From: WHSW01 sp963842795
Lineage (GTDB): Bacteria > Actinomycetota > Thermoleophilia > Solirubrobacterales > 70-9
NCBI GenBank assembly: GCA_963842795.1
Contig: CAWJHV010000025.1
Coordinates: forward strand, 62,001 to 126,000
Length of the DNA stretch: 64,000 nucleotides
Direction: 5' to 3'
The translations under genes and the position numbers were made by a program. Position 1 is the stretch's first letter; each line of letters begins with the position of its first letter. Below the pieces are notes generated by a model. The model did no database searches. It was not told where the DNA came from and worked only from the letters and a program-made list of their open reading frames with translations. Positions 41,303 through 48,790 of this stretch are shown here, one piece after another.

Positions 41303-41327
41303 GCCGGCGCACGGGACGTGCGCCGGC
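41303..41327 (-). promoter_or_regulatory. Perfect hairpin in the sigma-factor leader
   Basis: GCCGGCGCACG (41303-41313) and CGTGCGCCGGC (41317-41327) form an 11-bp stem with a 3-base loop, 44-68 bases upstream of the sigma-factor ATG. It could attenuate or stabilise the message. Confidence 0.5.
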
Positions 41328-41490
41328 CTTGGCCCGTCCGCACCGGCAGTCATTTGACTAACGCGCGGCGAGCATTTGCCGAGGCTTCGATAAGCGCGGT
41401 TAACCCCGCGCCGCAGGTTAGACGGTGGGGCCGGAGGGCGCGGCGTCCGCCGACCGGGCGACGCCACCCGCCGCGCACCCCTGCGCGCAT

Positions 41491-41535
41491 CGAGCGGCGC
41501 CTCGCTCCCGAATACCGGGAGCGAGGCACCGCTCG
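41491..41535. promoter_or_regulatory. Long hairpin in the divergent region upstream of the sigma-factor gene
   Basis: Arms GCCTCGCTCCCG (41499-41510) and CGGGAGCGAGGC (41516-41527) pair perfectly around the loop AATAC. After one mismatch a 7-bp outer stem (41491-41497 with 41529-41535) extends it to 19 paired bases. It lies between divergent genes where no coding transcript should end. The rest of 41260-41693 holds a GGTTAACC octamer (41398-41405) and the palindrome ATAACCTTGGTTAT (41598-41611) but no convincing gene. Confidence 0.55.
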
Positions 41536-41693
41536 GTCGTCGTGAGGCGCAGGGCGGCGGGCAGAGCGGCTGGGCACGACGCGTGGGCCGGGTCTACATA
41601 ACCTTGGTTATCGAGCGTTGCATTCGGGTGGCGCGACGGCGATCCCACCCCGGCGCTCGATACGATCCGGGCCGCAGAGGCACCTCGCGCCCG

Positions 41694-42266
41694 ATGACCC
41701 GCCCGAGACCGAGATCGAAGCTCGCCGCGCTCACCCTGAGCGCCGCCGCCCTCGGCGCGCTGGCGATCTGGCTGCCCCTCGCCGCCTCCGCGGCCGATGC
41801 CAAGGGCGGCCGCGACACGCTGGTGCCCGTCGGCGCCCACAGCAGCGGCTTCGGGGAGTTCACCGACGGGCGCGCGAACAAGATGCGGCGGATCTTCGGC
41901 CGGCCCGACAACGCCGACCGCGACCAGTTCGTCTGCACGCTGCGCTGGCGGTCGCTCGGAATCCGCGCCGAGTTCGCGCTCTTCGGCACCGCCTCGGGCA
42001 ACCCGTGCCGCAAGGGCACTTTCATCGAGGCCAGGCTGACCGACCGGCGCTGGCACACGAAGTCGAAGCTCAGGCCCGGGAGCCCGTCCGCGGACGCGCG
42101 TCAAGAGTCGCTTCGACGCTGTACGAAGAATAGTTGCGGTGTCAACGGTTTTGCGCTCGAGCTCCATCGAATCGACTGCGCCGCCGGGCGTGTCCCCGGC
42201 GTGATCGCCCGCGTCGCAGGCGGCGAGGTGACCGCGCTGGTCGTCCGCTGGCGCGGCTGCGAGTAG
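41694..42266 (+). CDS. Secreted protein of unknown function
   Basis: 190 residues. A signal peptide (RPRPRSKLAALTLSAAALGA, then ALAIWLPLAASAADA) is followed by a mature domain with six cysteines (FVCTLRW, NPCRKG, RRCTKNSCG, IDCAAG, WRGCE), probably disulfide-bonded. VPVGAHSSGFGEFTDG and NKMRRIFGRPDN are not recognised. A TACGAT box (41661-41666) lies 27 bases before the ATG. In-frame codons extend up to 41583, but the signal peptide favours 41694. The repeat element begins 32 bases after its stop. Confidence 0.65.
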   Translation: MTRPRPRSKLAALTLSAAALGALAIWLPLAASAADAKGGRDTLVPVGAHSSGFGEFTDGRANKMRRIFGRPDNADRDQFVCTLRWRSLGIRAEFALFGTASGNPCRKGTFIEARLTDRRWHTKSKLRPGSPSADARQESLRRCTKNSCGVNGFALELHRIDCAAGRVPGVIARVAGGEVTALVVRWRGCE

Positions 42267-42298
42267 CGGCCTTCGGGGTTCGACGCCTGCCGGCGCCA

Positions 42299-42610
42299 CG
42301 CCGTGTGGTCCGGCGCGACGCTGGCCGGGTTTGGCAGTAAGGGGGTCGGATTGGTGCGCCTTGCGTGACGTTTGTGGCGGCTGTTGCGCGCTCTGGTCGC
42401 TCGGCCGGCGTTCTGTGGCAATCCGGTTCCGACAGTCGGAACTCGATTGCCACAGTCCGATCCGAAGGCCCCTGCGAGCCAGCCCCAAGCGCAGATCCTG
42501 CCTCGCCCGCGTCACACCAGCGCGGAATCGGCCACACCCGCCCGCACCCCCAACCAACTCCTTCCCCTTACTGTCAAGCAACGGCCGGCGTCACGCAGGA
42601 CGCCGGGGCG
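42299..42610. mobile_element. MITE-like repeated element, copy 2, with terminal inverted repeats and a hairpin core
   Basis: The left arm 42313-42344 and right arm 42564-42596 are inverted repeats (27 of 33 aligned positions, both containing CAGTAAGGGG when read inward from the left). Weaker pairing extends outward to 42299 and 42610. Inside, 42403-42466 is identical to 10377-10440 and holds the same 43-base hairpin (42413-42455). No coding capacity is evident. The element fills most of the 392-base gap between the secreted protein and the FUSC gene. Calling it mobile is inference from repeat structure and two copies. Confidence 0.6.
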
Positions 42611-42658
42611 TTCACGCAAATCGCCCGCGTCGCACCCTCAGATCGGCGCCCACCGGGT

Positions 42659-43738
42659 TCACATAACCCCGGAAGCCGGCTCCCCCTCGTCGTGCTTCTC
42701 GACCGCCTGGCCGAAGACCCGGAAGGCGAGCGCCGCGACGACGATCCCGATCGCGGTGCCGAGGGCGCGCTCGCCCGCGGCGTCGAGCGGCTCGGAGCCG
42801 AGCGTGTCGGTGAGCAGGACGACGTAGATCGTGATCGCGGTCGTGAACAGCGCGTATTCGATCGCCAGTAGCGCGTAGGCCATCGCGGCGGCCAGCGTGA
42901 GCACGATTGCGGTCACGAGCACGTCATTGGTGAGCAGCTCCGCGAGAGCCGTGGCAACCACCAGGCCGACCACCGTGCCCACGGCGCGCATCGCGATCCG
43001 CTCGGTGGTCTGGTCGGGGTCCGGCTTGAGCACGAAGAGGATCGTCAGCGGCACCCAGTAGCCGTGGTCGCGGAGGTCGGCGATCCGGTAGATCGCCACC
43101 CCGACGGCCATCGCGGCCCCGAAGCGCAGCGCGTGGCGCATGCTCGGGCTCGCGAGGGTGACGTTGGAGCGCAGGCGCCCCCACGCCTCACGCGCAGAGG
43201 CAGCGAGCGAAAATGCCTCGCGGGCGCGGTCGGCGACCAGCCAGGCGACTCCGGCGGTCACCGCCTGTGCGAGCGGTCCGCAGAACCCGATCAGCACCGC
43301 ATCCCCCGCGTCGGTGCTCGGCAGGTACAGGCCCTGCGTGATCAGCAGCGCGAGCACGGAGGTGAGGCCGGCGATCGCCATCCGCAGCGAGATGCAGACC
43401 AGATAGCCGGCGAGCGTCGCGACCACGGCCATGGCCGCGATGGTGATCGCGGTCGAGGTGCTCGAGAGTACGCCGAGCCCGGCCATCGCGCCGACGAAAG
43501 GTACGTTCAGCAGGTGCCACCGCACCCGCACGCGAGCCGGTGCGTCGAAGGCGACGAAGCCGCTGATCAGGATCGACGTGCCGACCGCCCCGGCGAGCCC
43601 GTCGTCCCACCAGAGGGCGAGGACGAGCGCGATCCCGACCGGGGTGGCGACCAGCAACCCGCGCCGCAGCGCCGGCAGCGGGTCGTCGCGCAGCCCCCAG
43701 TCGCCCGGCAGGCGTGAGGCGATCGCCGCAGCCGTCAG
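42659..43738 (-). CDS. FUSC-family membrane protein
   Basis: 359-residue integral membrane protein with two blocks of transmembrane helices (about 27-170 and 215-345) separated by a cytosolic stretch. DLRDHGYWVPLTILFVLKPD, TERIAMRAVGTVVGLVVA are the FUSC/aromatic-acid-exporter signature (second half of the YccS/PET type). No ATG or GTG fits the start. CTG 43738 overlaps the FMO stop as CTGA after a GGGGAGG site; a TTG about 27 codons on is an alternative. Probably exports an organic anion. Confidence 0.8.
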   Translation of the reverse strand: MTAAAIASRLPGDWGLRDDPLPALRRGLLVATPVGIALVLALWWDDGLAGAVGTSILISGFVAFDAPARVRVRWHLLNVPFVGAMAGLGVLSSTSTAITIAAMAVVATLAGYLVCISLRMAIAGLTSVLALLITQGLYLPSTDAGDAVLIGFCGPLAQAVTAGVAWLVADRAREAFSLAASAREAWGRLRSNVTLASPSMRHALRFGAAMAVGVAIYRIADLRDHGYWVPLTILFVLKPDPDQTTERIAMRAVGTVVGLVVATALAELLTNDVLVTAIVLTLAAAMAYALLAIEYALFTTAITIYVVLLTDTLGSEPLDAAGERALGTAIGIVVAALAFRVFGQAVEKHDEGEPASGVM

Positions 43739-45105
43739 GGCCTCCCCGCCGCGGGGGCGCCTCGGCGGCGCGCGAGCAGCCGCTGCACCGCTCCGCCCCC
43801 GCCTCGCCGCTCGTGTCGCAGCCCCCGCATGTAGGGGGCGAAGTCGACCTGGATCGTGTGGCGCTTGGAGGCGACGTAGCGCTTCGCCATCGCCGCCCGG
43901 TCGCGGGCGATCGCGTGCCGCATCGTCGCCGGCGACGGCAGCTCGACCCGGCCCTCGAGCACGTCGGCGATCCACTCTGACTGTGCCTCGGCGATCGGCA
44001 TGATCGCCCCCAGCGGCTGCAGCAGCCCGATGAAGTAGAGCCCCGGGCGCTCGGGGCTCACCACTCGTCGGTAGAGCGGGATCTCGTTCTCGGGCGCCGC
44101 GATCAGGCCCGGGTCCAGGAACGGGAAGCTGATCTTGTAGCCGGTGCAGTAGATCGCCAGGTCTACCTCGTCGCTGGAGCCGTCGGCGAACCGGACCGTG
44201 CGCCCGCCGGAGAACTCGGCGATGTTCGGCTTCACGACGATGTCGCCGTGGCCGATCCGCGGCAGCAGCTCCGCGGAGATGGTCGGATGCGCCTCGGCGA
44301 GCTTGTGGTCGGGCTCGGGCAGGCCGAAGTCCATCGGCTCGCCGACCGCGGTCCGCAGCGCCCGCCGGTACATCACCCTGGTCACGGCGAGCGGCAGCCG
44401 GCTGGTGAGCCCGTTGCCCAGCTCGTCCGTCGGCTTGCCGTTCAGGTACTTGGGCAGGATCCAGGCCCCGCGCCGCATCGCCAGCAGGGTGCGGTCGGCG
44501 ACACGCGACGACTCGACCGCGACGTCGGTGGCCGAGTTGCCGATCCCCAGGACCAGCACCCGCCTGCCCTCCAGCGCGTCGGGCGTCTTGTAGTCGTGCA
44601 CGTGGATCTGCTCGCCCTCGTAGCGCTCCTGGCCCGGAAACGGCGGCTCGGGCCAGCGCGCGTCCCAGTGGTGGCCGTTGGCCACGAAGACCGCGGCGTA
44701 CGTCGCCGAGCCCTCCTCGCCGGACTCGCGGTCGCGCCAGCTCACCCGCCAGACTCCTCCGTCCGCCGGCTTGACGCCGGTGACCTCGGTCCGGAAGCGG
44801 ATCCGGTCGCGGAAGCCGAAGTGGTCGACGTAGTCGTCGAAGTAGCGGGCGATCTGCCAGTGGCTCGGGTAGTCGGGGTAGTCCTCGGGCATCGGGTAGG
44901 TCGCGTAGGCCATCGTCCGCCGGGAGGTGTTGATGTGCAGCGAGCGATAGGCCGAGGACATCTCGTTGTCGTTCATGTAGCGCCAGTTGCCGCCCACCTC
45001 CGAGCCGATCTCGAAGCAGTCGAACTCGATCCCGCGCGCGTGCAGGACCTGGCATGAGGCGATCCCCGACGATCCCGCCCCGATCACGCAGACGCGCCCC
45101 TGCAC
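43735..45105 (-). CDS. Flavin-containing monooxygenase
   Basis: 456-residue FMO using FAD and NADPH to oxygenate soft nucleophiles. It has the FAD motif VCVIGAGSSGIASCQVL, the FMO fingerprint in FPGQERYEGEQIHVHDY, the NADPH motif VLVLGIGNSATDVAVE and the late ATG-type motif LAIYCTGYKISFPF. GTG 45105 is chosen because the FAD motif follows at once and GAGG lies eight bases upstream; longer in-frame readings are not protein-like. It is coupled to the FUSC gene downstream, 10 bases after algH. Confidence 0.9.
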   Translation of the reverse strand: MQGRVCVIGAGSSGIASCQVLHARGIEFDCFEIGSEVGGNWRYMNDNEMSSAYRSLHINTSRRTMAYATYPMPEDYPDYPSHWQIARYFDDYVDHFGFRDRIRFRTEVTGVKPADGGVWRVSWRDRESGEEGSATYAAVFVANGHHWDARWPEPPFPGQERYEGEQIHVHDYKTPDALEGRRVLVLGIGNSATDVAVESSRVADRTLLAMRRGAWILPKYLNGKPTDELGNGLTSRLPLAVTRVMYRRALRTAVGEPMDFGLPEPDHKLAEAHPTISAELLPRIGHGDIVVKPNIAEFSGGRTVRFADGSSDEVDLAIYCTGYKISFPFLDPGLIAAPENEIPLYRRVVSPERPGLYFIGLLQPLGAIMPIAEAQSEWIADVLEGRVELPSPATMRHAIARDRAAMAKRYVASKRHTIQVDFAPYMRGLRHERRGGGGAVQRLLARRRGAPAAGRP

Positions 45106-45115
45106 CCTCTCGACC

Positions 45116-45676
45116 TCAGTTCTGCGACGGATCGTCGGGCATCCGCGACAGCAGGGCGAACTGGCCGCCCTTGCGCGCGAGGACGGTGTGCCAGAGCGCC
45201 TCCGGCGCCTCCGCGAACAGCTCCGCCGGCATCGGCGGCTCGATGATCCACGCCTCCTCGTCGATCTCCGACTCCAGCTGCCCCGCCCCCCAGCCGGAGT
45301 AACCGGCGTACACCCGCCCTCGGCGAACCGCGTCGTCGAGCTCGCCGAAGCTGGTCTCGGCGCCGACGAAGCCGACGTCGGCGACGACGATCCAGGCCGC
45401 GGCCGCGGGGTCGTTGAACTCGGCGAGCACGACCAGCGCCTGCGGCTGCACCGGCCCGCCGATGAACACGGGCTCGGAGCCCGCGAGATCGGCGAGCTCG
45501 GTCGCGACCTCGGAGACCTCGGTCTCCGAGGGCCGGTTGAGCACGACCCCCATCGCCCCCTCGTCGCCATGCTCGGTGATCAGCACCACCGAGCGCGCGA
45601 AGTTCGGGTCGACGAGCGCGGGCGAGGCGATCAGCAACTGGCCGCGCAGCGAGTCCGCTTCGTCGGGGTCAGACAT
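45116..45676 (-). CDS. YqgE/AlgH family protein
   Basis: 186 residues of the AlgH/UPF0301 family: GQLLIASPALVDPNFARSVV, MGVVLNRPSE, FIGGPVQPQAL and YAGYSGWGAGQLESEI are all family hallmarks. The molecular role is not settled. A CAGAAT box (minus strand, 45689-45684) ends seven bases before the ATG. The gene is divergent from the thioredoxin gene with a 38-base shared promoter region, and FMO follows after 10 bases. Confidence 0.93.
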   Translation of the reverse strand: MSDPDEADSLRGQLLIASPALVDPNFARSVVLITEHGDEGAMGVVLNRPSETEVSEVATELADLAGSEPVFIGGPVQPQALVVLAEFNDPAAAAWIVVADVGFVGAETSFGELDDAVRRGRVYAGYSGWGAGQLESEIDEEAWIIEPPMPAELFAEAPEALWHTVLARKGGQFALLSRMPDDPSQN

Positions 45677-45714
45677 CGGGGTGATTCTGCCCGCTCGCTA
45701 ATCTCGGCGGCATC

Positions 45715-46476
45715 GTGATCAGCGATGTGACCGAAGCGAGCTTCGAGGCCGACGTCGTCGAGCGCTCCCGCGAGCTGCCCGTGGTCGTCGACTTCTGGGC
45801 CGAGTGGTGCGGGCCCTGCCGCCAGCTCGGCCCCGCGCTCGAGGACGCAGTCGGCAAGCGCGGCGGCCGGGTGGAGCTGGCCAAGGTGGACGTCGACTCG
45901 AACCAGAACCTCGCCGCGAGCTTCGGGGTCCAGGGGATCCCGGCGGTGAAGGCGTTCCGCGACGGCGAGGTGGTGTCGGAGTTCACCGGCGCGATCCCGC
46001 CGGCGCGGATCGAGCTCTTCCTCGACTCGCTCGTTCCCTCTCCCGCCGACGAGCTCGTAGCCGCCGGCGACGAGGCGTCGCTGCGCGAAGCGTTGAAGCT
46101 CGATCCCGGGCACGGCGCCGCGGCCGCGAGCCTGGGCAGGATCCTGCTCGGCCGCGGCGACACAGGGGAGGCGCTGGAGCTGCTGGAGCCGCTCCGGGGA
46201 GACTTTCTCGCCGAGGGCCTCGCGGCCCGGGCACGGCTGAGCCGGTCCAACGGCGACCTCGAGCCCGACCCGCGGCTGGCGACAGCGTTCAGCGCCTGGG
46301 ACGCCGGCGACTTCGAGACCGCCCTCGAGACGCTGCAGGAGCTGATCGCGGAGGCCGACGACGCCGAGCGCCGCGACCTGATCCGCGAGGCGATGGTCGG
46401 CATCTTCGCCGAGCTCGGCGCCGATCACGAGCTCGCCCGAGAGCATCGGCGTCGCCTGGCCGCGGCGCTGAACTGA
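45715..46476 (+). CDS. Thioredoxin-domain protein with TPR-like tail (CnoX/YbbN type)
   Basis: 253 residues. The N-terminal thioredoxin fold has the active site FWAEWCGPCRQ (Cys32, Cys35) and the cis-Pro segment GIPAVKAF. Residues about 115-250 are helical repeats (AAASLGRILLGRGDTGEALELL, then LQELIAEADD), as in CnoX/YbbN holdases. A TAATCT box (45699-45704) lies ten bases before GTG 45715. ccdA follows 27 bases later, so the pair may deal with thiol-disulfide exchange across the membrane. Confidence 0.92.
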   Translation: MISDVTEASFEADVVERSRELPVVVDFWAEWCGPCRQLGPALEDAVGKRGGRVELAKVDVDSNQNLAASFGVQGIPAVKAFRDGEVVSEFTGAIPPARIELFLDSLVPSPADELVAAGDEASLREALKLDPGHGAAAASLGRILLGRGDTGEALELLEPLRGDFLAEGLAARARLSRSNGDLEPDPRLATAFSAWDAGDFETALETLQELIAEADDAERRDLIREAMVGIFAELGADHELAREHRRRLAAALN

Positions 46477-46503
46477 TCCCGCGGGCCGGCGCCCGGCAGA
46501 GCC

Positions 46504-47232
46504 ATGGACCCGATCAACGGAGCCGACGTCCCGGTCGCCTTCGCCGCCGGCCTGGTCTCGTTCATCTCCCCCTGCGTGCTCCCGCTGGTCCCCGGCTACC
46601 TCTCGGTGATCACCGGGGTCCGCGTCGACGAGATCGAGGCGACCGATTGGCGTCAGGTCCTGGTCCCCAGCCTGCTGTTCATCGCCTCGTTCTCGACCGT
46701 CTTCATCCTCCTAGGCCTGACCGCGACGGCGCTCGGCGAGCGGCTGCGAGACAACCAGGACCTGCTCACCGACATCGGCGCGGTGCTCCTAATCGTCATG
46801 GGCGTCCTGTTCATCGCCGCGACCTTCGTCGACCGGCTGAACCGCGAGTGGCACGTCGAGTCGCTGCTGGCGCGGGCGGGCAAGGGCGGCCCGATCGTCG
46901 CCGGCGCCGCGTTCTCGATCGCCTGGACGCCGTGCACGGGCCCCGCGCTGGGCGGGATCCTCACCCTGGCCGGGATCCAGGGCGAGGTCGCCCACGGAGC
47001 CTTCCTGCTCGCCGTCTACTCGCTCGGCCTCGCGGTGCCGTTCCTGATCACGGCGCTCGCCTTCTCGCGCGCGACCACCGCGTTCGCGGTGATCAAGCGG
47101 CACTACCGGGCGATCGTCGGCGTCGGCGGCGGGATCCTGATCGCGATGGGCGTGCTCATCCTCACTGGCGGGTTCACCGAGCTCAACGTCTGGGCCCAGA
47201 AGGTGACCAGCGAGCTCGGCCTGAACCTCTGA
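46504..47232 (+). CDS. ccdA: Cytochrome c biogenesis protein CcdA
   Basis: Six-helix membrane protein of 242 residues that moves reducing equivalents from cytosolic thioredoxin outward. The two redox cysteines are Cys24 in SPCVLPLVPGYL and Cys144 in WTPCTGPALGGIL, one in each half-repeat. It follows the thioredoxin-TPR gene. A membrane cytochrome c is encoded at 14715-15308 and could be a client. CcsA/CcsB-type haem lyase genes are not in the window. Confidence 0.95.
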   Translation: MDPINGADVPVAFAAGLVSFISPCVLPLVPGYLSVITGVRVDEIEATDWRQVLVPSLLFIASFSTVFILLGLTATALGERLRDNQDLLTDIGAVLLIVMGVLFIAATFVDRLNREWHVESLLARAGKGGPIVAGAAFSIAWTPCTGPALGGILTLAGIQGEVAHGAFLLAVYSLGLAVPFLITALAFSRATTAFAVIKRHYRAIVGVGGGILIAMGVLILTGGFTELNVWAQKVTSELGLNL

Positions 47233-47239
47233 CCGACGG

Positions 47240-47776
47240 GTGGGCGGAGAGGGCTTGCACGGAGCGTTCGGGGAGGCGACGATCAGCACCGGGCGCCTGC
47301 GCCTGACGCCGTTGAGGACCGAGGACGCCGAGGAGATGGCCGTGGTGCTCGCCGATGAACGGCTGCACGAGTTCATCGGGGGGCGTCCCGCGAGCCCGAC
47401 CGAGCTCACCGAGCGGTACGAGAGCCTCGCCGCGGGCGCCAAGAAGCCCGGCGAGATCTGGCGCAACTGGATCGTGCGCCGGGACTCCGACTCTGCGGCC
47501 GTGGGGACCGTCCAGGCGACGATCTTCGACCGGGACGGTCGGACCACCGCCGAGATCGCCTGGGTCATCGGCACCGACTGGCAGGGGCGCGGGTTCGCAT
47601 CCGAAGCCGCCCGGGGCATGGCCGGCTGGCTGCGAGACGAGGGAGCCGGGGAGATCCTCGCCTACGTCCATCCCGCGCACGAAGCCTCTGCGGTCGTCGC
47701 CCGCCGGGCCGGCCTTCACCCGACCGCCGATCGCAAGGACGACGAACGGGTGTGGCGGTGGATGGATCGCGGCTAG
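47240..47776 (+). CDS. GNAT-family N-acetyltransferase (RimJ/RimL type)
   Basis: 178 residues. STGRLRLTPLRTEDAEEM opens a RimJ/RimL-like GNAT domain. The acetyl-CoA loop is GTDWQGRGFASEAARGMAGW, and the C-terminal strand is EASAVVARRAGLHPT. It starts with GTG eight bases after ccdA, though the start is uncertain because TTG 47255 also fits. The acceptor substrate is unknown. Confidence 0.83.
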   Translation: MGGEGLHGAFGEATISTGRLRLTPLRTEDAEEMAVVLADERLHEFIGGRPASPTELTERYESLAAGAKKPGEIWRNWIVRRDSDSAAVGTVQATIFDRDGRTTAEIAWVIGTDWQGRGFASEAARGMAGWLRDEGAGEILAYVHPAHEASAVVARRAGLHPTADRKDDERVWRWMDRG

Positions 47777-47813
47777 CGAGTTCCACCGGCCCGAGTGGGC
47801 GATCAGTGGCGGG

Positions 47814-48143
47814 TCAGGCGGCGCCGTGCCGGACGGCCGGCCGGCATTCGAGCCACCAGTACGCGACCGTGCTGGTGAGGATCGCGGCGCACCCGATGGC
47901 GGTCCAGACCACGGGCGAGCCCAGGGCCTCGAGCGCGGCGATCACGAGGGCCACGAGCCCCATCCCGGCGACCAGGCCCAGCCGCGCGGAGGGCCGGGAT
48001 CGTCGCGGCCGGACCGCGAGGTAGACGCCGAGCAGCAGGATCGGGATCCCGAACGAGAAGCCCGAGATGAACCCGAAGGCCACCGCGAAGCCGGCGACGA
48101 CGTAGTAGGCGAAGCCCCAGTCGTGTTCCGGGCCGGCGGCCAT
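47814..48143 (-). CDS. Small multi-pass membrane protein of unknown function
   Basis: 109 residues with three or four hydrophobic helices (FAYYVVAGFAVAFGFISGFS, ILLLGVYLAV, LGLVAGMGLVALVIAALEAL, AAILTSTVAYWWL). There is no known motif. It begins two bases after the stop of the next gene upstream (48146-48451), in a run of three small minus-strand genes. Confidence 0.55.
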   Translation of the reverse strand: MAAGPEHDWGFAYYVVAGFAVAFGFISGFSFGIPILLLGVYLAVRPRRSRPSARLGLVAGMGLVALVIAALEALGSPVVWTAIGCAAILTSTVAYWWLECRPAVRHGAA

Positions 48144-48145
48144 CG

Positions 48146-48451
48146 CTAGACGGGCGGCTTCGGTGGCTCGTCGCCGCCGACGCCGACCTCGGCCGGGACC
48201 TCCACCGGGGTGCCGATCGCCTCGACCTCCTCGAGCTCCTGGCCGTCGCCCTCGCGGGAGCAGACGATCCGGAAGCGGCCGGTGCCGACCGCCGGGTCGC
48301 CGACGACCGGCAGCCCGCGGATCTGCTCCCAGCCCAGGCGCTCGGCCTCGTACGGGTTCAGCCGCACCTCCGAGGCCGGCCACGGGCAGCTCGAGTTGTG
48401 GACGTCGATCGCCTTCGAGATCGCCTCGAGGTTCTTGGCCTCCGAGCTCAA
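48146..48451 (-). CDS. Small protein of unknown function
   Basis: 101 residues. It has an N-terminal helix (NLEAISKAIDVHNSS), then CPWPASEVRLNPYEAERLGW and a beta region ending RFRIVCSREGDG, with an acidic Pro/Gly tail. The two cysteines (SSCPWP, IVCSRE) could bind metal or form a disulfide. The start is taken as TTG 48451 with no clear ribosome site. It follows the acidic-protein gene by five bases. Confidence 0.55.
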   Translation of the reverse strand: MSSEAKNLEAISKAIDVHNSSCPWPASEVRLNPYEAERLGWEQIRGLPVVGDPAVGTGRFRIVCSREGDGQELEEVEAIGTPVEVPAEVGVGGDEPPKPPV

Positions 48452-48456
48452 GCGCG

Positions 48457-48711
48457 TCAGCCCTCGTCGTCCTCGTTCTCGCTCGAACGCTCGTGATCGG
48501 CCTCGCCGTAGTCGCCGCCCTCGAACTCCTCGGGCTTGCCCGCAAGACGACTCGGATCGGGGCCCGAGTCGCCGTGTGAGGCATGCTCGATCAGCTCCTC
48601 CTCGGCCAGCTCGAAGCCCTCGGACTCCCCTCCCCCGGCCTCGCGCACGGCCCGCTGCTCCTCCTCGTGGCGCTCTTCCCTCGAGAGCTCGCGATCCTCG
48701 TTCTCCTGCAT
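48457..48711 (-). CDS. Small, highly acidic protein
   Basis: 84 residues, about 40 percent Asp/Glu, probably disordered: MQENEDRELSREERHEEEQ at the start and SSENEDDEG at the end. An AAGGAGAACG ribosome site directly precedes the ATG, which supports translation. It is first of three small minus-strand genes. No family is known to me; such proteins can bind basic partners or act as stress hydrophilins. Confidence 0.6.
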   Translation of the reverse strand: MQENEDRELSREERHEEEQRAVREAGGGESEGFELAEEELIEHASHGDSGPDPSRLAGKPEEFEGGDYGEADHERSSENEDDEG

Positions 48712-48737
48712 CGTTCTCCTTCGGCGTCGATTGCGGA

Positions 48738-48769
48738 CCCGCCCACCGACTCTAGCGCCGGTGGGCGGG
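48738..48769 (-). terminator. Hairpin terminator after the RlpA-like gene
   Basis: CCCGCCCACCG (48738-48748) pairs perfectly with CGGTGGGCGGG (48759-48769), with a 10-base loop. It lies 21 bases past the stop of the RlpA-like gene and upstream of the acidic-protein gene, so it separates two minus-strand transcripts. Confidence 0.75.
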
Positions 48770-48790
48770 CGGCCGCGCCGGAACGGCGAG

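Noticed and set aside
43739..45570. Longer N-termini for the FUSC and FMO proteins (open frames of 798 and 611 codons)
   Set aside because: The extra residues overlap the neighbouring genes and are low-complexity out-of-phase translations. The FAD motif and membrane helices define the real starts.
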